A model generated the notes under the pieces. It saw only the letters and a list, made by a program, of their open reading frames with translations, searched no databases and had not been told where the DNA came from. From an uncultured Oscillospiraceae bacterium (GTDB lineage Bacteria > Bacillota > Clostridia > Oscillospirales > Oscillospiraceae), in assembly GCA_934662925.1 (NCBI GenBank), contig CAKUKL010000076.1, forward strand, positions 1 to 7,063: a DNA stretch of 7,063 nucleotides, read 5' to 3'. The translations under genes and the position numbers were made by a program. How positions within the stretch are numbered: the first letter of the stretch is position 1; each line of letters opens with the position of its first letter. Shown here in pieces: positions 5,284 through 7,063 of this stretch.

Positions 5284-7063
5284 TCACTGCCGCACGTCCA
5301 CCTTGAGGGCGATGACCGTCCGGTCGTCCCCGCCCCCGGCCTGCTCCCGGCTGTCCGCCAGGATTTTCCGGGCCAGCTCCTGGGGGGACAGGCCGTCGAA
5401 CTGCTCCAGCGCCTGCCGCAGCCAGCCGTCCTCCCGCCCGGCGGTGATGCCGTCGCTGACCATGACGATGCAGTCCCCGGCCTGTACCTCCATGGGGAAT
5501 ACATCCGGCTCCCCGTCTCCGGCCGCAAGACCCGCGGGCAGAGCGGAGCCGCACAACCGCTCCACCCCGCCGCCCCGGCGGACATAAGTGGGGGCCGCAC
5601 CCAGTTTCAGGACGGCGCCCTTCCCGGTGAACAGGTCCAGCCGCAAAATATCCACGGTGGTGAAGCCGCCCTCGACCTCTCCCTTCAGGGCGAGGGCCTC
5701 GTTGACGGTCTTCAGCGCCGCCTCCGGCTCCACTCCCGCCCGGAGAAACTTTTCCAACAGGCGCATGGCCCCGTCGCTGTCCTGCCGGGCGGCAAGGCCG
5801 CTGCCCATGCCGTCGCACAGCAGGACGTACAGCCGCCCGGCGTCGTCCTTGAACCAGCCCCCGGCGTCGCCGCTCACCGGCATCCCGTCCCGGCCCAGCG
5901 CCGCCACCCCGGCCACCGCCATGAGGGGCTCCTTCTGGACAAGGCACACCGCGTCCCCGCCGCTCTCCTCCACCCGGAGGGGGCAGCCCATGAGCTGACT
6001 CAGCCTGTCCAGCTCCTCCGGCTGGCCCAGCTGCTCCACGTTTTTGCCCTCCAGCTCCAGCCGCAGGCGGTGGTGCTCGTCGGAAAAAACGGCGCACCGC
6101 CCCTCAAGGCCCAGCGCCGCCAGACGCTGCTTCACCTGCCGCTGGCGCTTGACATCCACCGTTAGTTCGGCGGCCGCCGCCCGCTCCAGCACCCCCGCCA
6201 GCTGGCCGTACTGGGCGCACACCGCCGCCCGGCTCTCCCGCACCCGGCTGTCGTACCGCCGCCGGGCCAGAAGCCGCTCCAGCTCCCGGTTGACGCAGCT
6301 CAGAAACGGCGTGAAATGCACGCACCGGTCGGCAAAATAGCCGGGAAAATCCGCTGCCGTCCCCTCGCCCCGGTCCAGCAGCCGGGGAAGGGCGTCGGAC
6401 AGGGCGTTTTTTGTAGTCTGGTAGTCCTGCTGCCAGCACAGCTGGCTCTGGGCGCATTTGGCGCACACCGTCTCCGCCGCCCGGTCGAAAATTTTGGCGG
6501 CGTCGCCGTCGTTCACCGGCCGGTCGTACAGCCGCTCCAGACTGTCGGACACCGCCCGGAAGGCCCCCGCTGTCCGCCGCAGCTGCCCGGCGGCGTAGGC
6601 CCGGGTGCGGCGCTCCTCCTCCCGGGCGCCCTCCTGCCGGGTGAGGGCGGAAAACCGCCGCAGCAGCTTGTCCGGCAGCAGGAGAAACAGCACGCTGGCC
6701 GCCGCCACCTCGTAGAGAAGGCTCAGCCCCGGGCTGTCCGACCACGTCCACAGCACTGCCGCGGCGTTGGCGATGACGTAGGCCAGCATGGCGAACAGCC
6801 GTCCCTGCTTGGAAAACACCCCGGCCATCAGGCCGGAAAAGGCGTAGGCCATGGTGTAGTACGGCGGCGCGGCGGCGGCAAAGTCCATGGCAAGCCCCGC
6901 GGCCACCCCGGCGGCGGAGCCGATGCCCACGCCGCCCTTCCAGCCCGCCGTCATCACCGCGGCGGCGGCCAGTACCCGGCCCACGCTGAGCACGTCCCCC
7001 ACCGTCACCCGGGCCAGCGTCATCAGCAGCGTACACCCCAGCACCAGCACGCCCACCGTCTGC
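5284..7063 (-). CDS. spoIIE: Stage II sporulation protein E (SpoIIE), PP2C phosphatase, N-terminus off the edge
   Basis: Membrane-anchored serine phosphatase that dephosphorylates SpoIIAA-P in the forespore, thereby releasing sigma F; in Bacillus it also interacts with FtsZ at the polar septum. About 592 residues lie in the window, against roughly 800 for full-length SpoIIE. The frame stays open past 7063, so the GTG at 7056 is not a real start. Numbering from that GTG codon, residues 1-130 hold several hydrophobic segments, the remainder of the multi-pass membrane domain. Residues ~135-400 are the linker/regulatory region, with a charged arginine/glutamate-rich start (139-152) and a C-x2-C-x5-CW cluster (198-208). 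The PP2C domain follows: LCDGMGSG (413-420), TTVDILRLDLFTG (466-478), LGAAPTYVRR (485-494), VSDGITAG (533-540), and GGGDDRT (574-580). These supply the expected metal-binding aspartates (415, 535, 577/578). The C-terminus, KVDVRQ, is normal. The gene uses more GGG and CGG codons than the plus-strand genes. It marks the host as an endospore-former. Confidence 0.95.
   Translation of the reverse strand, partial: QTVGVLVLGCTLLMTLARVTVGDVLSVGRVLAAAAVMTAGWKGGVGIGSAAGVAAGLAMDFAAAAPPYYTMAYAFSGLMAGVFSKQGRLFAMLAYVIANAAAVLWTWSDSPGLSLLYEVAAASVLFLLLPDKLLRRFSALTRQEGAREEERRTRAYAAGQLRRTAGAFRAVSDSLERLYDRPVNDGDAAKIFDRAAETVCAKCAQSQLCWQQDYQTTKNALSDALPRLLDRGEGTAADFPGYFADRCVHFTPFLSCVNRELERLLARRRYDSRVRESRAAVCAQYGQLAGVLERAAAAELTVDVKRQRQVKQRLAALGLEGRCAVFSDEHHRLRLELEGKNVEQLGQPEELDRLSQLMGCPLRVEESGGDAVCLVQKEPLMAVAGVAALGRDGMPVSGDAGGWFKDDAGRLYVLLCDGMGSGLAARQDSDGAMRLLEKFLRAGVEPEAALKTVNEALALKGEVEGGFTTVDILRLDLFTGKGAVLKLGAAPTYVRRGGGVERLCGSALPAGLAAGDGEPDVFPMEVQAGDCIVMVSDGITAGREDGWLRQALEQFDGLSPQELARKILADSREQAGGGDDRTVIALKVDVRQ

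Noticed and set aside
5278..6165. Long plus-strand and alternate-frame open readings over spoIIE
   Set aside because: Products are Pro/Arg/Ala/Ser-rich with no domain, and the minus-strand SpoIIE frame has all PP2C motifs in order.
1..7063. CRISPR array, tRNA/rRNA, insertion sequence, toxin-antitoxin or defence genes
   Set aside because: I saw no spaced direct repeats, no tRNA cloverleaf, no transposase-like protein and no terminal inverted repeats; all space is accounted for by five genes and short gaps.

Overview
The window (7,063 bases, GC-rich) looks like chromosomal DNA of a spore-forming, high-GC member of the Clostridia, of the Oscillospiraceae / Flavonifractor-Lawsonibacter-Intestinimonas type. 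That placement is inferred from a spoIIE gene, strong AGGAGG-type ribosome binding sites, a 'stalk domain' (copper-amine-oxidase-like N-terminal domain) on a secreted enzyme, and strongly C-ending codon use. No sequence search was possible, so the genus is not established.

Layout: (1) 1-2759, plus strand, is a tight three-gene operon. It holds the C-terminal three quarters of a CitMHS-family carboxylate transporter (cut by the left edge), a 447-residue AtuA-family (DUF1446) protein, and a 99-residue protein matching the AtuA C-terminal ferredoxin-fold domain. (2) 2760-3102 is a non-coding gap with a probable terminator, a 12-bp perfect GC-rich hairpin, a 23-bp dyad (GTAATGA-N9-TCATTAC) and a strong Shine-Dalgarno. 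(3) 3103-5214, plus strand, encodes a secreted 703-residue CocE/NonD-family serine hydrolase with an N-terminal stalk domain. (4) 5239-5277 is a 14-bp perfect-stem terminator in the convergent junction. (5) 5284-7063, minus strand, is the C-terminal ~592 residues of SpoIIE, the membrane-bound PP2C phosphatase that activates sigma F (its N-terminus lies beyond the right edge).

How the parts fit: the first operon pairs a proton- or metal-coupled organic-acid importer with the two halves of an AtuA protein, suggesting uptake and processing of a di- or tricarboxylate rather than acyclic terpenes. The secreted hydrolase has its own upstream region and terminator. It may release an ester- or amide-derived acid outside the cell, but no sequence evidence ties it to the transporter operon. 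spoIIE is an unrelated housekeeping sporulation gene.

The window holds no defence system, mobile element, CRISPR array, tRNA or rRNA that I can see. The most interesting items are the AtuA split paired with a citrate-type transporter, the stalk-hydrolase fusion with altered family motifs, and the dyad upstream of the hydrolase.
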